Shown: positions 12,158 to 23,600 of the stretch, one piece after another | How the letters are laid out: every line of letters starts with the position of its first letter | Numbering within the stretch: position 1 is the first letter of the stretch | Origin: Heterodera schachtii | Lineage: Eukaryota > Nematoda > Chromadorea > Rhabditida > Heteroderidae | Direction: 5' to 3' | Assembly (NCBI GenBank): GCA_023374025.1 | Contig: SIJG01000074.1 | Span: forward strand, 445,253-509,252 | DNA length: 64,000 bases | The notes under the pieces: model-generated | What the model was told of the DNA's origin: nothing | Databases searched by the model: none | What the model saw: the letters and a program-made list of their open reading frames with translations, nothing else | Position numbers and translations under genes: made by a program

Positions 12158-12345
12158 TGCTCACTAATTGCCTGCGCTAATTACGGGCAAAGCTCACTAA
12201 TTGCCTGCGCTAATTACGGGCAAAGCTCACTAATTGCCTGCGCTAATTACGGGCAAAGCTCACTAATTGCCTGCGCTAATTACGGGCAAAGCTCACTAAT
12301 TGCCTGCGCTAATTACGGGCAAAGCGCACTAATTGCCTGCGCTTC
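12158..12345. repeat. 33-bp tandem repeat, about 5.7 units
   Basis: Units begin GCTCACTAATTGCCTGCGCT and end ATTACGGGCAAA. They are nearly identical, so the array is young. It lies exactly where copy B departs from copy A (CAGTCTCTC resumes the shared sequence), which suggests a local expansion or a filler-DNA event. Confidence 0.95.
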
Positions 12346-12371
12346 AGTCTCTCTTCATCCCTCTCCCCGTG

Positions 12372-15300
12372 TCACGGGGTGGCGGCGATGAATCGGCGAT
12401 TGGTTTGTCGGAATCCTTTTGCTCTTCGGCGGCTGTCACCGCCGCTGGGGGCGGAGGAAAAGCCGCCGCTTTGACGACGACGGGGACAACAACAAATGGA
12501 GGTGAAGTAGTTGTTGTTGTTGATATTGTTGGCCTTGGCTTTAGACAGCACAATGATGAGAAGCAACGGAAGCAGCGCAAAAAGAATCAGAAGAAGGACT
12601 TTGCCGGCCGTACTCAATTGGACGGAGCGAAGAAAACGGCGGAGGGGCGACGAGGGAAAAGCAATTTGCTGAATTGGGGGGGGGGGTGTAAAATGGCACG
12701 CCAAGGCAATGACGAAGAATGGCACAAAACGAGCGGGTGGGTGGTAAACAAGCGATCGGATTTCACTTCCTGCACAAAAGAGGCGCCGCCGCCGGGCGGG
12801 AAAATTTGGCAATGGCACCAAACGGCACACCAAACAAATTGGCATTTAAAGCACCAAAACTTATTGGGCACGAAAATTTACTAGTTGACGGAATCCCGAA
12901 ATTATTTAAAAATAGATATGGAAGGATAACGAACATTAGCTCGGTCTGGCGGCACCCGTGGACATGAGATGATGTTGCGCGGAGTTGCCAAGAATGGGCA
13001 GTGGGGACGAGGGCAAAGCGGAGGACGAAGCAACGGCACGTAACTGCAGCAGGGGGATAAAGCCATTTATGAGGGCTTACATAAATAGAACGTAATAGGT
13101 CATGATGGCGGCTCAAATCTAATACGTAATGAGTCCACCCCCGAGAGTTGGCATCTAATTTACGTGATTTGCACAAAAGACAGCGGTTTTTCGTTTCCAA
13201 TAAACGCAAAACGCTGATCAGTGATCAAACAAAGAAACGAATGGACGAACGGTTGTGAGTGGCGAACGCGGGGCTGAACCAGCCAATTCCACAACTGAAG
13301 GTGCAGCAGGGAGAGGCCGCGCGGCGACAAATGCACACAATCGGAAGCCAACGGTGACAGATCAGCGCTGGAACAAGGCCAATTAATGTGATCGGAGGAA
13401 TCAGTCAGAGTTTGTCGGGATTTCCTGGCATATCTGTCGGGATTTTCCCATGGATTAGTGTAGAGAGACGGGGATTTTCCCGTGATCCCGATAAAGAGTA
13501 TAAATGTGTCCGCTTAAACGACCCACGGACAAAGGATCAACAGACAAATGATCCACAAATTAAATAAAACGGACAGATAAAAATACAAACCAAGCTTGGA
13601 GACAAACAAGAACAAATTAGGGTTAATTTACGTTTTTACCTAATGATTTAAATTTGATTTTTTGAGGTATTTTTCAGTCAGCAAAATTGTTTTTCTAAAT
13701 AAATGGCGTATGTTTAGTAAAAAAGAAAAAAATATATAAATATTAATAGTTTAATTGAAATTAATTCATTATCCATCCATTAATAACATGCGATACACTA
13801 AACGACTACTAATTACGTCCTATTTTCAAAGGATTTGGTAGGAAGGATTTCACCAGACAATAACGAAGCATGAGACGGGATTCTGATCAGTTAGACCATC
13901 AGCAGATCACCCAAATGTCTCTCACCAGGTCCCACGCCCTTTCGTCATCGTCCGACTTGCCAAGCTCCCACAGGGACAACATTTTTGAACAAAAGGCGGC
14001 AGCCTTGGCAACAGAACGCCAAAAGGTCTGAAAACACACAGACAAACTCGGCATTTTGAAAAAGCCATTCGCCGAGGCTAATGAGCAGCACTGACCAAGT
14101 TGGACTGGCGAAGGACGAGAAGAAAAGTGCGGCGAGGAAGGCCATGGCGGATCAGCTGCACACTTTGGAGCACGTCCTGGGCAAGTACGGCCGAAGTTTG
14201 CCCGTACGGAATGTCCTTTAAATTGATTGGGACATTCTCTGATCATTTCTAGCATTTGCTTTACCATTTGACTGATCAGAATTTCATAATCAAAATTCTT
14301 ACGTTCGATTAATTGTAAGGCTTTTCCAATTAGTTAATATTCATTCCCTCTAATCACATGCTGATTAGTGAACATAAGCTGAGCTAAGACCTTTTCTAAC
14401 TCTTTTTACATCAAATTAACTAGTGTTTGTTCGTGTAAATGATCAGCAGGATCTAAATAATAAATTTATTAGGGCCAAATCACTAACTGATCAATGACTA
14501 CTCTTTTTATGTAAGCCGACCAAATAGCAATTGATACTAATTACGTGAAGTCCGGGTGCAATTAGCACCAATTTCCACCGCTGGGAATGGGCATGGACGG
14601 TGCGGTGTACTTTTTCCACCATTTGACGCGTCCATTCTTGCAAGTGTTTACGGTTGGCATTGGCACCACCGGCACTTTTGGTGGCATTGTCATCGGCACT
14701 GATCACTACTGTCTCAACTCGGGCGCCCATTACAGTGAAAATTTGTGCAAGAGATAGCGACGATCCAGCAAAATTTGACGAGACGGACGGAGATGGTGAT
14801 CGGACAGAGCATTTGTTGCGGAATTCTGTGTGAAGCATTGACTAATTATTGATTGATCACTTAATTTGGACAAAAGCGATCAGTTTTCGTTAGAAATTCA
14901 TATAATTCATTATAAGATTTTGGTTGTAATTAGGAGAGTTTCAATTATCCCGTCCTTTGGAATCTCACAATTAGTCTGTTTTTAGAATGATAATGATCAT
15001 ACAAAATCTTCAATTAGCGTTTGTTTTGGGAATTGGTTTTTGAAAATGGACCGGACGAGAATCCCAGGGAAAAAAGCTTCAAAATTTGAAAATTTGGTTA
15101 GATTGACTAAATCCTTTCAAATTTTACTTTACTCCAATCTCTCGCCCACCTTCCGCCAATTGTTGAATGTCAACTGTTGTTCGTTTTGCCATCAAATGTT
15201 TCTCATGCCCACAAAATTGGGTCAAATGTCCAAATTCGGCATAAATTTCCACCCGTTGGGGTGCCAATGTTGAAGCCGAAGAAGAAGCGGCATAAATCGG

Positions 15301-15783
15301 CACCAAATTATCAGCATGATCATAATTATTGGCATCATTATAGCTGTTAACACCATCATTGTTGTCCCATGGCGTTGTGCCGTGCCGGGGCGATGAAGCA
15401 ATAGCACCACCACCACACTTGCGCAGAGGGGTGAGAAGTCGTTCGTCCACGGGATGGTCACGGTTCGCAATGGCACTTTGTTTGGCCTGCGGTACGGTTT
15501 TGGGATGCAGAACCAACGGCACTTTTAAAATGTAAATACGGTAAGGACAAACGTATATTACCAGAAAAGCTCCCCCCCCCCCCTAAATTGGATATGGTAA
15601 AATTCTGACAGGGCACAAAACAAAATTAGCCAGGCGCACCTGAAGCGCAACAAGTTCATGCCAAGCCTGGAGAAGTGAGTCATCATTATCACTGAAGAAC
15701 AGTCGCGTGGCGACAGAAGCGACGGGACGGAAACGCTGAAGAATGACAGCAATACAAAGCAGAATTGGGAAAATTCTGATCAT
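12372..15783 (-). CDS. Secreted/membrane protein gene, copy B (split by insertion)
   Basis: The minus-strand pieces are: a signal-peptide exon starting at 15,783 (MIRIFPILLCIAVIL) up to about 15,640; an Asn-rich exon (about 15,520-15,140) with SAIANRDHPVDERLLTPL; an exon (about 14,827-14,570) beginning after CACACAG with CSVRSPSPSVSSNF and LQEWTRQMVEKV; and a final exon (about 12,665-12,372) with the hydrophobic segment GKVLLLILFALLPLL and a CCCP motif. The family is unknown; the layout suggests a type I membrane or secreted protein. The third exon lacks the stop codon seen in copy A, but a 1.86-kb insertion separates exons 3 and 4, so it may still splice as a longer intron. The membrane exon differs from copy A by in-frame changes around an Asn-rich linker, mild evidence that this exon is coding. 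Confidence 0.4.
12712..14571. other. 1.86-kb sequence present only in duplication copy B
   Basis: It interrupts homology between GCCAAGGCAATG and TTTCCACCG. I see no terminal inverted repeats or clear target duplication, so it is either an insertion of unknown type or DNA lost from copy A. Near 13,425-13,500 it has several GTCGGGATTTTCCC-like motifs. A GATCCCGATAA motif occurs both here (about 13,485) and near the other copy-B-specific segment (about 12,045). One 46-codon ORF is listed separately. Confidence 0.55.
14081..14221 (+). CDS. 46-residue ORF, possible exon remnant
   Basis: ATG to TAA with an amphipathic, charged composition (AKDEKKSAARKAMADQLHTL). It is too short to classify, and no ribosome-context or splice evidence decides it. 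It lies in the copy-B-specific insertion. It may be a fragment of a helical protein gene or chance. Confidence 0.2.
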   Translation: MSSTDQVGLAKDEKKSAARKAMADQLHTLEHVLGKYGRSLPVRNVL

Positions 15784-15856
15784 TTGGAGGAGCGGTGGGC
15801 TAATTGACTGATCAAAGGCGCCGCCGGCGTTGATTAGTGTTGTGTTCGATCAGCAA

Positions 15857-16069
15857 TTAGGACGATGGCCGGCCATATTTTCTGTGTTTGGCACGACACT
15901 TGGTGGCATATAGCAGAGGAAATTCGTCCGTTACAAATGATGGATGATCCAGCAGCGGAATTTGGGCAAATTGTGGCGGACGGATGCATTTTGGTGCAAC
16001 AATTTCCGTGTCCATTCGTCCGTCCGTCCGAACAACAAACGCGAATCGAATAATAATCGTCATCACCAT
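15857..16069 (-). CDS. Small ORF with signal-like N-terminus, copy B
   Basis: Same 70-codon frame as 5224-5436, with the hydrophobic start MVMTIIIRFAFVV. The caveats are the same: near-identical duplicated DNA and no recognised family. Confidence 0.2.
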   Translation of the reverse strand: MVMTIIIRFAFVVRTDGRMDTEIVAPKCIRPPQFAQIPLLDHPSFVTDEFPLLYATKCRAKHRKYGRPSS

Positions 16070-16240
16070 TAGCAGCAGCGGAGAGTCAACTCCAAATCAC
16101 TGCCCTCCCCCGCCCCCACCGTCCCTAATTACCCCCCTTTTGTAAGTGCCCACCCGCCGATGACGGGCAAATTTCCACCACCCGCTTGTGGCTTAATTGC
16201 CCATCAACTAACAAATTGTTCCGTGCAATTCTCATCACGG

Positions 16241-16859
16241 AGAATTTTTTTATGAGTTATGAGTCCAATGATTTTTAATAATGTTTTGAGCCCAATTTCT
16301 ATTTTTCAAACTGTCAGCCTAAAATTGCAAATACACAAATTAAAGCAGTAGTTAGCAGTCAGGGATCGTCATCGCTAATCCGCTGGAACCAATTTTTTGA
16401 AGGGTCGATCTTTTTGCTTGTTTCTTGGTTAATGGTTTTAAAGAGATTTAAATTAGCGAATACAAGAAAATTTCAACGCAGAAATGCGTTTTTTGAGCTC
16501 CTTTCTTGGCATTTGTGCCACCGTTTTTCTCTGCTGCAGCGATAGCATTTTCTGCAGCTGTTGGTATTGTCCACCATTGCGTGCATTTTGGTCACCATCA
16601 CCACTAACTTTGGGTCCTTTTCCATGTGTACAACGACGGCGCCATTCACTGAGACACAAAAATGGGCAGAAATATAACTGACGCAGTTTTGGATTTTTTC
16701 TCGAGACTATTGTTCAATAGTTAATGCCAATATCGCCCACATTTCCATGGTACGACTATGCCAGCCCCTCCTTGTCCTGCTCCAACTTCTGCTCCTCCTG
16801 CTGATTTTCCTACCCCTCCTCCCAGTTGACGGATGTTCTGGCTTAAACCAAATTGAGTT
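16241..16859. other. Intergenic region with ambiguous frames
   Basis: A plus-strand ATG frame at 16,484-16,681 has a signal-peptide-like start (MRFLSSFLGICATVFLCC) and several cysteines, but the opposite strand is open in more than one frame across the same bases. No splice or homology evidence decides between them. I do not call a gene. Confidence 0.3.
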
Positions 16860-16867
16860 TTCGTTCC

Positions 16868-17248
16868 GGGTCCACTGCGTTTCGGCGCTGGCGTTTCGGC
16901 GCCAGCATGTTTTTCCACTATAACTTTTTTCTTTGTAAACCAAATCCAAGAATGTTGGTGTCGTTCGAAAGCTTAATCTATTTAGAAGCTTTTCTAAGCT
17001 ATTGCTTTGCGATTAGACAATTATCAAAAAACAGTTATGCATGAAAATTGCGAAGTCGAAATTTTTGAAGTTTTTTCTTAATAAAAATTTTTCTAGGCTT
17101 TAAAATCTATCCGCTTTTGGCAAGGATAATAGAACATGTTAAGAGCTTTCGAATGATACCAAGATTGTTGGATTTGGATGCCAAAGAAAAAAGCTTAAGT
17201 GGAAAAACGGCTGGCGCCGAAACGCCAACGCCGAAACGCGTGGGTCCC
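16868..17248. mobile_element. 381-bp MITE with long inverted repeats and 8-bp target duplication
   Basis: The outer parts are imperfect inverted repeats of over 100 bp. They contain GCGTTTCGGCG and GGCGTTTCGGCGCCAGC on the left, mirrored by CTGGCGCCGAAACGCC on the right, then TTTTTCCACT and a CCAAATCCAA segment. TTCGTTCC flanks both ends (16,860-16,867 and 17,249-17,256). An 8-bp duplication fits hAT-type insertion. There is no coding capacity. Confidence 0.75.
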
Positions 17249-17256
17249 TTCGTTCC

Positions 17257-18044
17257 GATGGCCGCCATTTCCGCGCAGTCGGCCATTGCACCGCCGACAG
17301 CTGAGGCCTGGCCAATTGACTGCGATAAAGGAGGATCAGCAGCAGAACAGGGCAGCGATGTGGACGGAAAGGTGCCGAAAGAGGAGGAAAAAAGGGAGGG
17401 CGATAGGGGAGAACTCTTTCGGCCTCGGTGCCAAAGGGTTGTCGCCAGTGCCACCGAAAATGCCGCCAAACCGACGCAACTCGTAAAGCATTGCGGTGCC
17501 ACCAAAACCAATGCTCGGCAAAATGCCATCGCCGCCGCCGCTGCGGGCGGCCAATTGTGATGGGATTGGCACTGTCCCCGGTGAGCTGCCTTTTTTGAAA
17601 AGTGGGGCTACCAGTTCAATCCAAAGCTATTTAAATGACCGACAAAATTAATATTTGACATATTTGTTTATTCTTGGAATCAAATTACAATGATAAAGTC
17701 AAGAAAAATTGTTTGATTCCATCATAAAAAATGTATTTGTGAGAATAAATTAAATGAGTCGGCAGCGGCAAAGTCCCTGAGATTCTCAACGAAACATCTG
17801 AGAAGAAACAGCACGGCACTCACCTAAACATTGACATAAAACACACAAAATCAATCAATGTTTGAGTAATCCTTCGGAATTTGTGCCCGACGGAAAAATA
17901 AAAAAATTGAAAAAATAAAATTTTTTTTTCACTTTTTCTAAGGTAAAAAGCAGTGCGCTTTTTTTTTTACCATGAACAAGTTCAAATAAAAGTTTTTTTT
18001 CATCGGGACCCAAATTCAGAGAACGATTAAAAGAATGGCACAAA
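17257..18044. other. Intergenic region, possible Gly-rich reading
   Basis: On the minus strand near 17,560-17,340 a Gly-rich frame (GGDGILPSIGFGGTAM, then ELRRFGGIFGGTGDN) looks protein-like. Both strands are open and no splice structure could be fixed. The remainder is AT-rich. No gene is called. Confidence 0.25.
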
Positions 18045-18859
18045 CTACGGAAGGAGGCGGCCGGTCACGGAAGGGAGGGTGAACAGTTCCTCCCCACGCA
18101 CATCAAACGCGACAATTTTGAAGGTGTATTCGTCGTTGGAAGGCTCGTCGACGGGAAAGGTGATACTGTAATCCTCCAACGTGTTGCGCTAAACAAAATT
18201 TGTGTTTGTTTCGATGGTATAATGGAAGGGAGGGGGGGGGTCGGAGAAGGGAAAAACTGCGAATTGTCAGCCGAAAGTGGGTATAATTGGGGAGAATGGA
18301 TTCGATTCGCATAGTGATTTTTAATTATATGAGTAAAAACTGCGGAGTTTCATGCATTGAAAGTCGAATTTGCAGTATTACTTTCAATCGGGTAATAGTA
18401 AAGTTTGTCCCCGCCCATTTTTCGAAAAATTGTTTATCCTCCAAGTCATAAAACATGTTTCCAGTGGTTTTCGGGGTCGCTGACTACGAATTCACCCATT
18501 TAGACCAATTCCGAATCCCGGACCCGAATTGGAACAAAAAGTTAAAAAATTCAAAGTTATCAGTGCTTCAATAAAAAGATCACCTAACATTTTAGGACTA
18601 AACTCGGAAAATTCAAATTTTCAATTTTTTGTTCGGGCCCGGGGTTGGGATTGGTCAAAATGGATGCCGAATTCGCAACCAGCGATCCCGAAAACACTTG
18701 GAAATATGGTTTCATTGTTTCGAAAAGAACTACGGACAATTGCTTCACAAATGTCACGTAATGGGCGATTCTTCGGTCATCAACTGCGTCCCAGCTGATG
18801 CGAAAGTAACGCGGGTATTTTTCGAGCCAAATGATTTGATTTTCAGCGTGCATTTTTAT
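18045..18859 (-). pseudogene. Fibronectin type III-like gene, last exons
   Basis: A minus-strand exon starting at 18,859 after a TTTTTAG acceptor reads YFRISWDAVDDRRIAHY and continues open to about 18,584. A last exon at 18,188-18,045, after TTTGTTTAG, reads NTLEDYSITFPV, then EYTFKIVAFDVRGEE to a TAG stop. The SW-D, aromatic HY and YTFKIVAFD-GE positions fit one fibronectin type III fold, a beta-sandwich of surface and adhesion proteins. The DNA between holds repeat sequence, and the first exon's donor was not fixed. No upstream exons were found, so this is the 3' part of a gene or a relic. Confidence 0.4.
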
Positions 18860-20080
18860 CTAAAAATGATCTAGCAAAAACTTAACACGAATGATAAGCC
18901 AGGAATGTGACCAGTATTTGGTGTTTTGGGCTTGCGGGTACCCTTCAATGGGTTTTTTGTTTTTAATTATGTACATAATTTCCTAAGAAAGGGGTATGTT
19001 GTATCCATAGGTGCTAGGAAACCATTAATGGGAAATTTAAAAAAAATTATTCATAATTTTCCTCTTTCAAAAAAAAAATATTTTCAATTATTTTGGCGTT
19101 TTGCTATATTATTACAAAATGCACGGGCCGGGCCGTTTTCGCGTGGCCGTTTTCGCCTGAGGGCCGTTTTCGCGTGGCCGTTTTCGCCTGAGGGCCGTTT
19201 TCGCGTGACCCGTTTTCGCGTGGGGTACGTTTTCGCGTGAGTGCCTGTTTAGGACTGAAATTGGTCGGATATGTGCCAACATCCATTTTTCGAATCCCGA
19301 ACCCGAACTCGAACAATTTTCATAACTTTTTTTTGTTTTTTCTTTCTTGCGGCTGTTCACCTTCTATAATAATTTGTCAGTTTGTTCGAATGTGCGCCAA
19401 ACGGGAAAAATAAATGAAATTTTATAAAAATTCATTAATTTAACAAAGGAACAAAATTCGGGCAATCGTGAAGATCTTTGGTCCCGAAATTTTTTAATTT
19501 AATTTTTTTTTATCTTAAATTTTTTAACACTTTTCTATGGGTGTTTTGAGGCGCTGAGCACGAATCCGGCCTCCATTTCGGCCAATTCCGAATCCTTAAC
19601 CCGAACTCGAACAAAAAATCGAAAATGCAAATTATCAAAATTCATTTTTAACAGAATGACCATTTTTTGGATTTGAAATGGTTTTTGTCTAAAGTTAACA
19701 ACACCGAAAACACTATAAACAATGTTTTAAGAGAAATTAGAAAAATTTTAAAATGTAATTCTCGGAAAATGTTTGAGTTCGGGTTAGGGGTTCGGAATTT
19801 GTCGAATTCGCGATTTTTGTGCCTAAAAATCGCATCAAACTTCTTTCTTCCTCTTTCCCTCCCGTTCCTCTGCTTTTACTTGACTTTTTAAAATTTAATT
19901 TTTTTTTTCGGAAAATAAATAAGGTGACAAACTAAAGCATACCCTATTACTTATATCAAAAATCAAAGTTTCACTTGGGAAAGATAAGTTTCTTTTAGCT
20001 TATTTTTATAGAAGATTGGTTAGGTCCAACTGGGCAAAATGAGCCAAGGTACTGTAGTTGTTGTCTTATTGACAGTATGA
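18500..20080. repeat. Dispersed repeats with CCGAATCCCGAACCCGAA motifs
   Basis: Variants of TTCCGAATCC(C)GAACCCGAA(C/T)TCGAACAA occur at about 18,508, 19,280 and 19,590, and in inverse form at about 18,628 and 19,770. They are separated by AT-rich DNA with TTAAAAAATT runs. They look like decayed copies of one repeat family inserted in both orientations. No coding frame is supported. Confidence 0.5.
19125..19245. repeat. Tandem repeat of GGCCGTTTTCGC units
   Basis: GGCCGTTTTCGCGT and GGCCGTTTTCGCCTGAG alternate, giving a period of about 37 bp over two to three units, then degenerate to CGTTTTCGCGTG copies. Confidence 0.85.
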
Positions 20081-20186
20081 CCGGTTTACCAAAAGTGCCA
20101 CATTGTCGCACTTTCCTTTTGATCAATTGGCAGAGTTAGGCCCATAGAATGAGTAAATTGGGTGGCCAACGTTACAAAAGTGCATT

Positions 20187-20426
20187 TCAAGCCCAATTCC
20201 TTGGCCCTAATATGGTACGGCATACCTCTTTCCATTTGATGACACGTGGCAGCAAAAGTTTGTGCAGAAGCCAACAGGACGAGAGCGCATTCGGAGTGGC
20301 ATTTTCGGCAGGGATGAAAGGCACAAATTCGAACAAAAGTTCGAGCGGAAGGCATTTGGGGGCCATTGTTGGGAGAAGCATAGTTTTGTTATTTGGGGTA
20401 ATTAGTGAGCAATAGCTGATTAACAT
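20187..20426 (-). pseudogene. F-box-like protein relic, copy C
   Basis: The frame contains MAPKCLPLELLFEFVPF and RVIKWKEV, clearly homologous to but more diverged from copies A and B. The block to 20,650 also keeps the downstream CT-rich tract, so it is an older third copy of the duplicated unit. Its right side is cut at 20,651 by the satellite array. Confidence 0.4.
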
Positions 20427-20650
20427 TGAACGAAAACCGCCGCCGTCGCATTGGCACTTTGAACTTGGTTTGGCTCGCTTCGTCCCGGCACTAACAATAA
20501 CAGCAGAAGGAATGGCCGTTTTTCTTTTCTCTCCTTTCCGTTTGCTTTATCTCTTCTGCTTTGTCTGCCTTTTTCTTTTCGCTCTCACTCTCTCCTCTCT
20601 CTCTCTCCTTCTCTCTCTCTCCTATGCTCTCTTCACTCTCTCTCTTCAAT

Positions 20651-23600
20651 CATCGAATGCGTCTACGAGGCATCGTTATTTTTAAATGTGACGACGACGT
20701 ACTAGAAAATTGAAAAATTGTGCTATTTCAGAAATTTACAGGGCTTCCGAAATACCAGTTTGTCAAAGTTGGGTTCATGCTTCTAGGAAGTGAAATACTC
20801 AAAACCATTAGGATTTGCTAAGTAAGGCTATATTAGAGTAAAAGGATAAAAAGGTCAAATAAAAATTGGCATCAACCCGAATAGGAAACAGCGATTTCCA
20901 CATGGATTTGAGCTATGCTTGGCTTGATTTTCTAAGGTTGGCATTTCTCTAATCCTGTATTTAATCTCACCGATAACAAGGGTTGCACAAATTACGGATA
21001 TGCCGCTAAAAGTAGTCTTGTAACATCGTATTCATTATGTTGTAGCATTCTCCCTGTTATCATTTCATATTTCTGTCATAAGGCTGAAAGCTAAACAATG
21101 TAGAGACCAGATTTTTCATTCGATGGTGTGTATTCCTAAACGATTTTGTGATAGTGTAGTAGCGCTAAGGTGTTTTCTATCATTTTTATTTAGTCTTTAT
21201 CGTCATTAACATAATTTGAAATATCTTCGTAACAAATACATGGTAAGCGACGGAGGGATGGTTTTCTGTACACTTAGCTGGGCTGAATATTGCCATCGAA
21301 TGCGTCTACGAGGCATCGTTATTTTTAAATGTGACGACGACGTACTAGAAAATTGAAAAATTGTGCTATTTCAGAAATTTAAAGGGCTTCCGAAATACCA
21401 GTTTGTCAAAGTTGGGTTCATGCTTCTAGGAAGTGAAATACTCAAAACCATTAGGATTTGCCTAGTAAGGCTATATTAGAGTAAAAGGATAAAAAGGTCA
21501 AATAAAGATTGGCATCAACCCGAATAGGAAACAGCGATTTCCACATGGTTTTGAGCTATGCTTGGCTTGATTTTCTTATGTTGGCATTTCTCTAATCCTG
21601 TATTTAATCTCACCGATAACAAGGGTTGCACAAATTACGGATATGCCGCTAAAAGTAGTCTTGTAACATCGTATTCATTATGTTGTAGCATTCTCCCTGT
21701 TATCATTTCATATTTCTGTCATAAGGCTGAAAGCTAAACAATGTAGAGACCAGATTTTTCATTCGATGGTGTGTATTCCTAAACGATTTTGTGATAGTGT
21801 AGTAGCGCTAAGGTGTTTTCTATCATTTTTATTTAGTCTTTATCGTCATTAACATAATTTGAAATATCTTCGTAACAAATACATGGTAAGCGACGGAGGG
21901 ATGGTTTTCTGTACACTTAGCTGGGCTGAATATTGCCATCGAATGCGTCTACGAGGCATCGTTATTTTTAAATGTGACGACGACGTACTAGAAAATTGAA
22001 AAATTGTGCTATTTCAGAAATTTAAGGGGCTTCCGAAATACCAGTTTGTCAATGTTGGGTTCATGCTTCTAGGAAGTGAAATACTCAAAACCATTAGGAT
22101 TTGCCTAGTAAGGCTATATTAGAGTAAAAGGATAAAAAGGTCAAATAAAGATTGGCATCAACCCGAATAGGAAACAGCGATTTCCACATGGATTTGAGCT
22201 ATGCTTGGCTTGATTTTCTAAGGTTGGCATTTCTCTAATCCTGTATTTAATCTCATCGATAAAAAGGGTTGCACGAATTAAGGATATGCCGCTAAAAGTA
22301 GTCTTGTAACATCGTATTCATTATGTTGTAGCATTCTCCCTGCTATCATTTCATATTTCTGTCATAAGGCTGAAATCTAAACAATGTAGAGACCAGATTT
22401 TTCATTCGATGGTTTGTATTCCTAAACGATTTTGTGATAGTGTAATAGCGCTAAGGTGTTTTCTATCATTTTTATTTAGTCTTTATCGTCATTAACATAA
22501 TTTGAAATATCTTCGTAACAAATACATGGTAAGCGACGGAGGGATGGTTTTCTGTACACATAGCTGGGCTGAATATTGCCATCGAATGCGTCTACGAGGC
22601 ATCGTTATTTTTAAATGTGACGACGACGTACTAGAAAATTGAAAAATTGTGCTATTTCAGAAATTTACAGGGCTTCCGAAATACCAGTTTGACAAAGTTG
22701 GGTTCATGCTTCTAGGAAGTGAAATACTCAAAACCATTAGGATTTGCCTAGTAAGGCTATATTAGAGTAAAAGGATAAAAAGGTCAAATAAAGATTGGCA
22801 TCAGCCCGAATAGGAAACAGCGATTTCCACATGGATTTGAGCTATGCTTGGCTTGATTTTCTAAGGTTGGCATTTCTCTAATCCTGTATTTAATCTCACC
22901 GATAACAAGGGTTGCACAAATTACGGATATGCCGCTAAAAGTAGTCTTGTAACATCGTATTCATTATGTTGTAGCATTCTCCCTGTTATCATTTCATATT
23001 TCTGTCATAAGGCTGAAAGCTAAACAATGTAGAGACCAGATTTTTCATTCGATGGTGTGTATTCCTAAACGATTTTGTGATAGTGTAGTAGCGCTAAGGT
23101 GTTTTCTATCATTTTTATCTAGTCTTTATCGTCATTAACATAACTTGAAATATCTTCGTAACAAATACATGGTAAGCGACGGAGGGATGGTTTTCTGTAC
23201 ACATAGCTGGGCTGAATATTGCCATCGAATGCGTCTACGAGGCATCGTTATTTTTAAATGTGACGACGACGTACTAGAAAATTGAAAAATTGTGCTATTT
23301 CAGAAATTTACAGGGCTTCCGAAATACCAGTTTGACAAAGTTGGGTTCATGCTTCTAGGAAGTGAAATACTCAAAACCATTAGGATTTGCCTAGTAAGGC
23401 TATATTAGAGTAAAAGGATAAATAGGTCAAATAAAGATTGGCATCAACCCTAATAGGAAACAGCGATTTCCACATGGTTTTGAGCTATGCTTGGCTTGAT
23501 TTTCTTATGTTGGCATTTCTCTAATCCTGTATTTAAATAACAAGGGTTGCACAAATTACGGATATGCCGCTAAAAGTAGTCTTGTAACATCGTATTAATT

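Larger units (their letters stand above)
9791..16240. repeat. Segmental duplication, copy B (expanded)
   Basis: Direct-orientation copy of 1137-5600 with very high identity. It is about 2 kb longer: a 33-bp tandem repeat array sits around 12,158-12,345 and a further 1.86 kb at 12,712-14,571 splits the membrane-protein gene. It lacks about 115 bp present in copy A near 4885-5000. Confidence 0.9.

Noticed and set aside
12333..12884. 183-codon plus-strand frame in duplication copy B
   Set aside because: It is antisense to the membrane exon and reads low-complexity Thr/Ala/Gly and Lys/Gln runs. The minus-strand reading has a real membrane segment and the better splice context.
16484..16681. Small secreted Cys-rich protein (effector-like)
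   Set aside because: The signal-like start is attractive, but the opposite strand is open in several frames and there is no splice, homology or conservation evidence.
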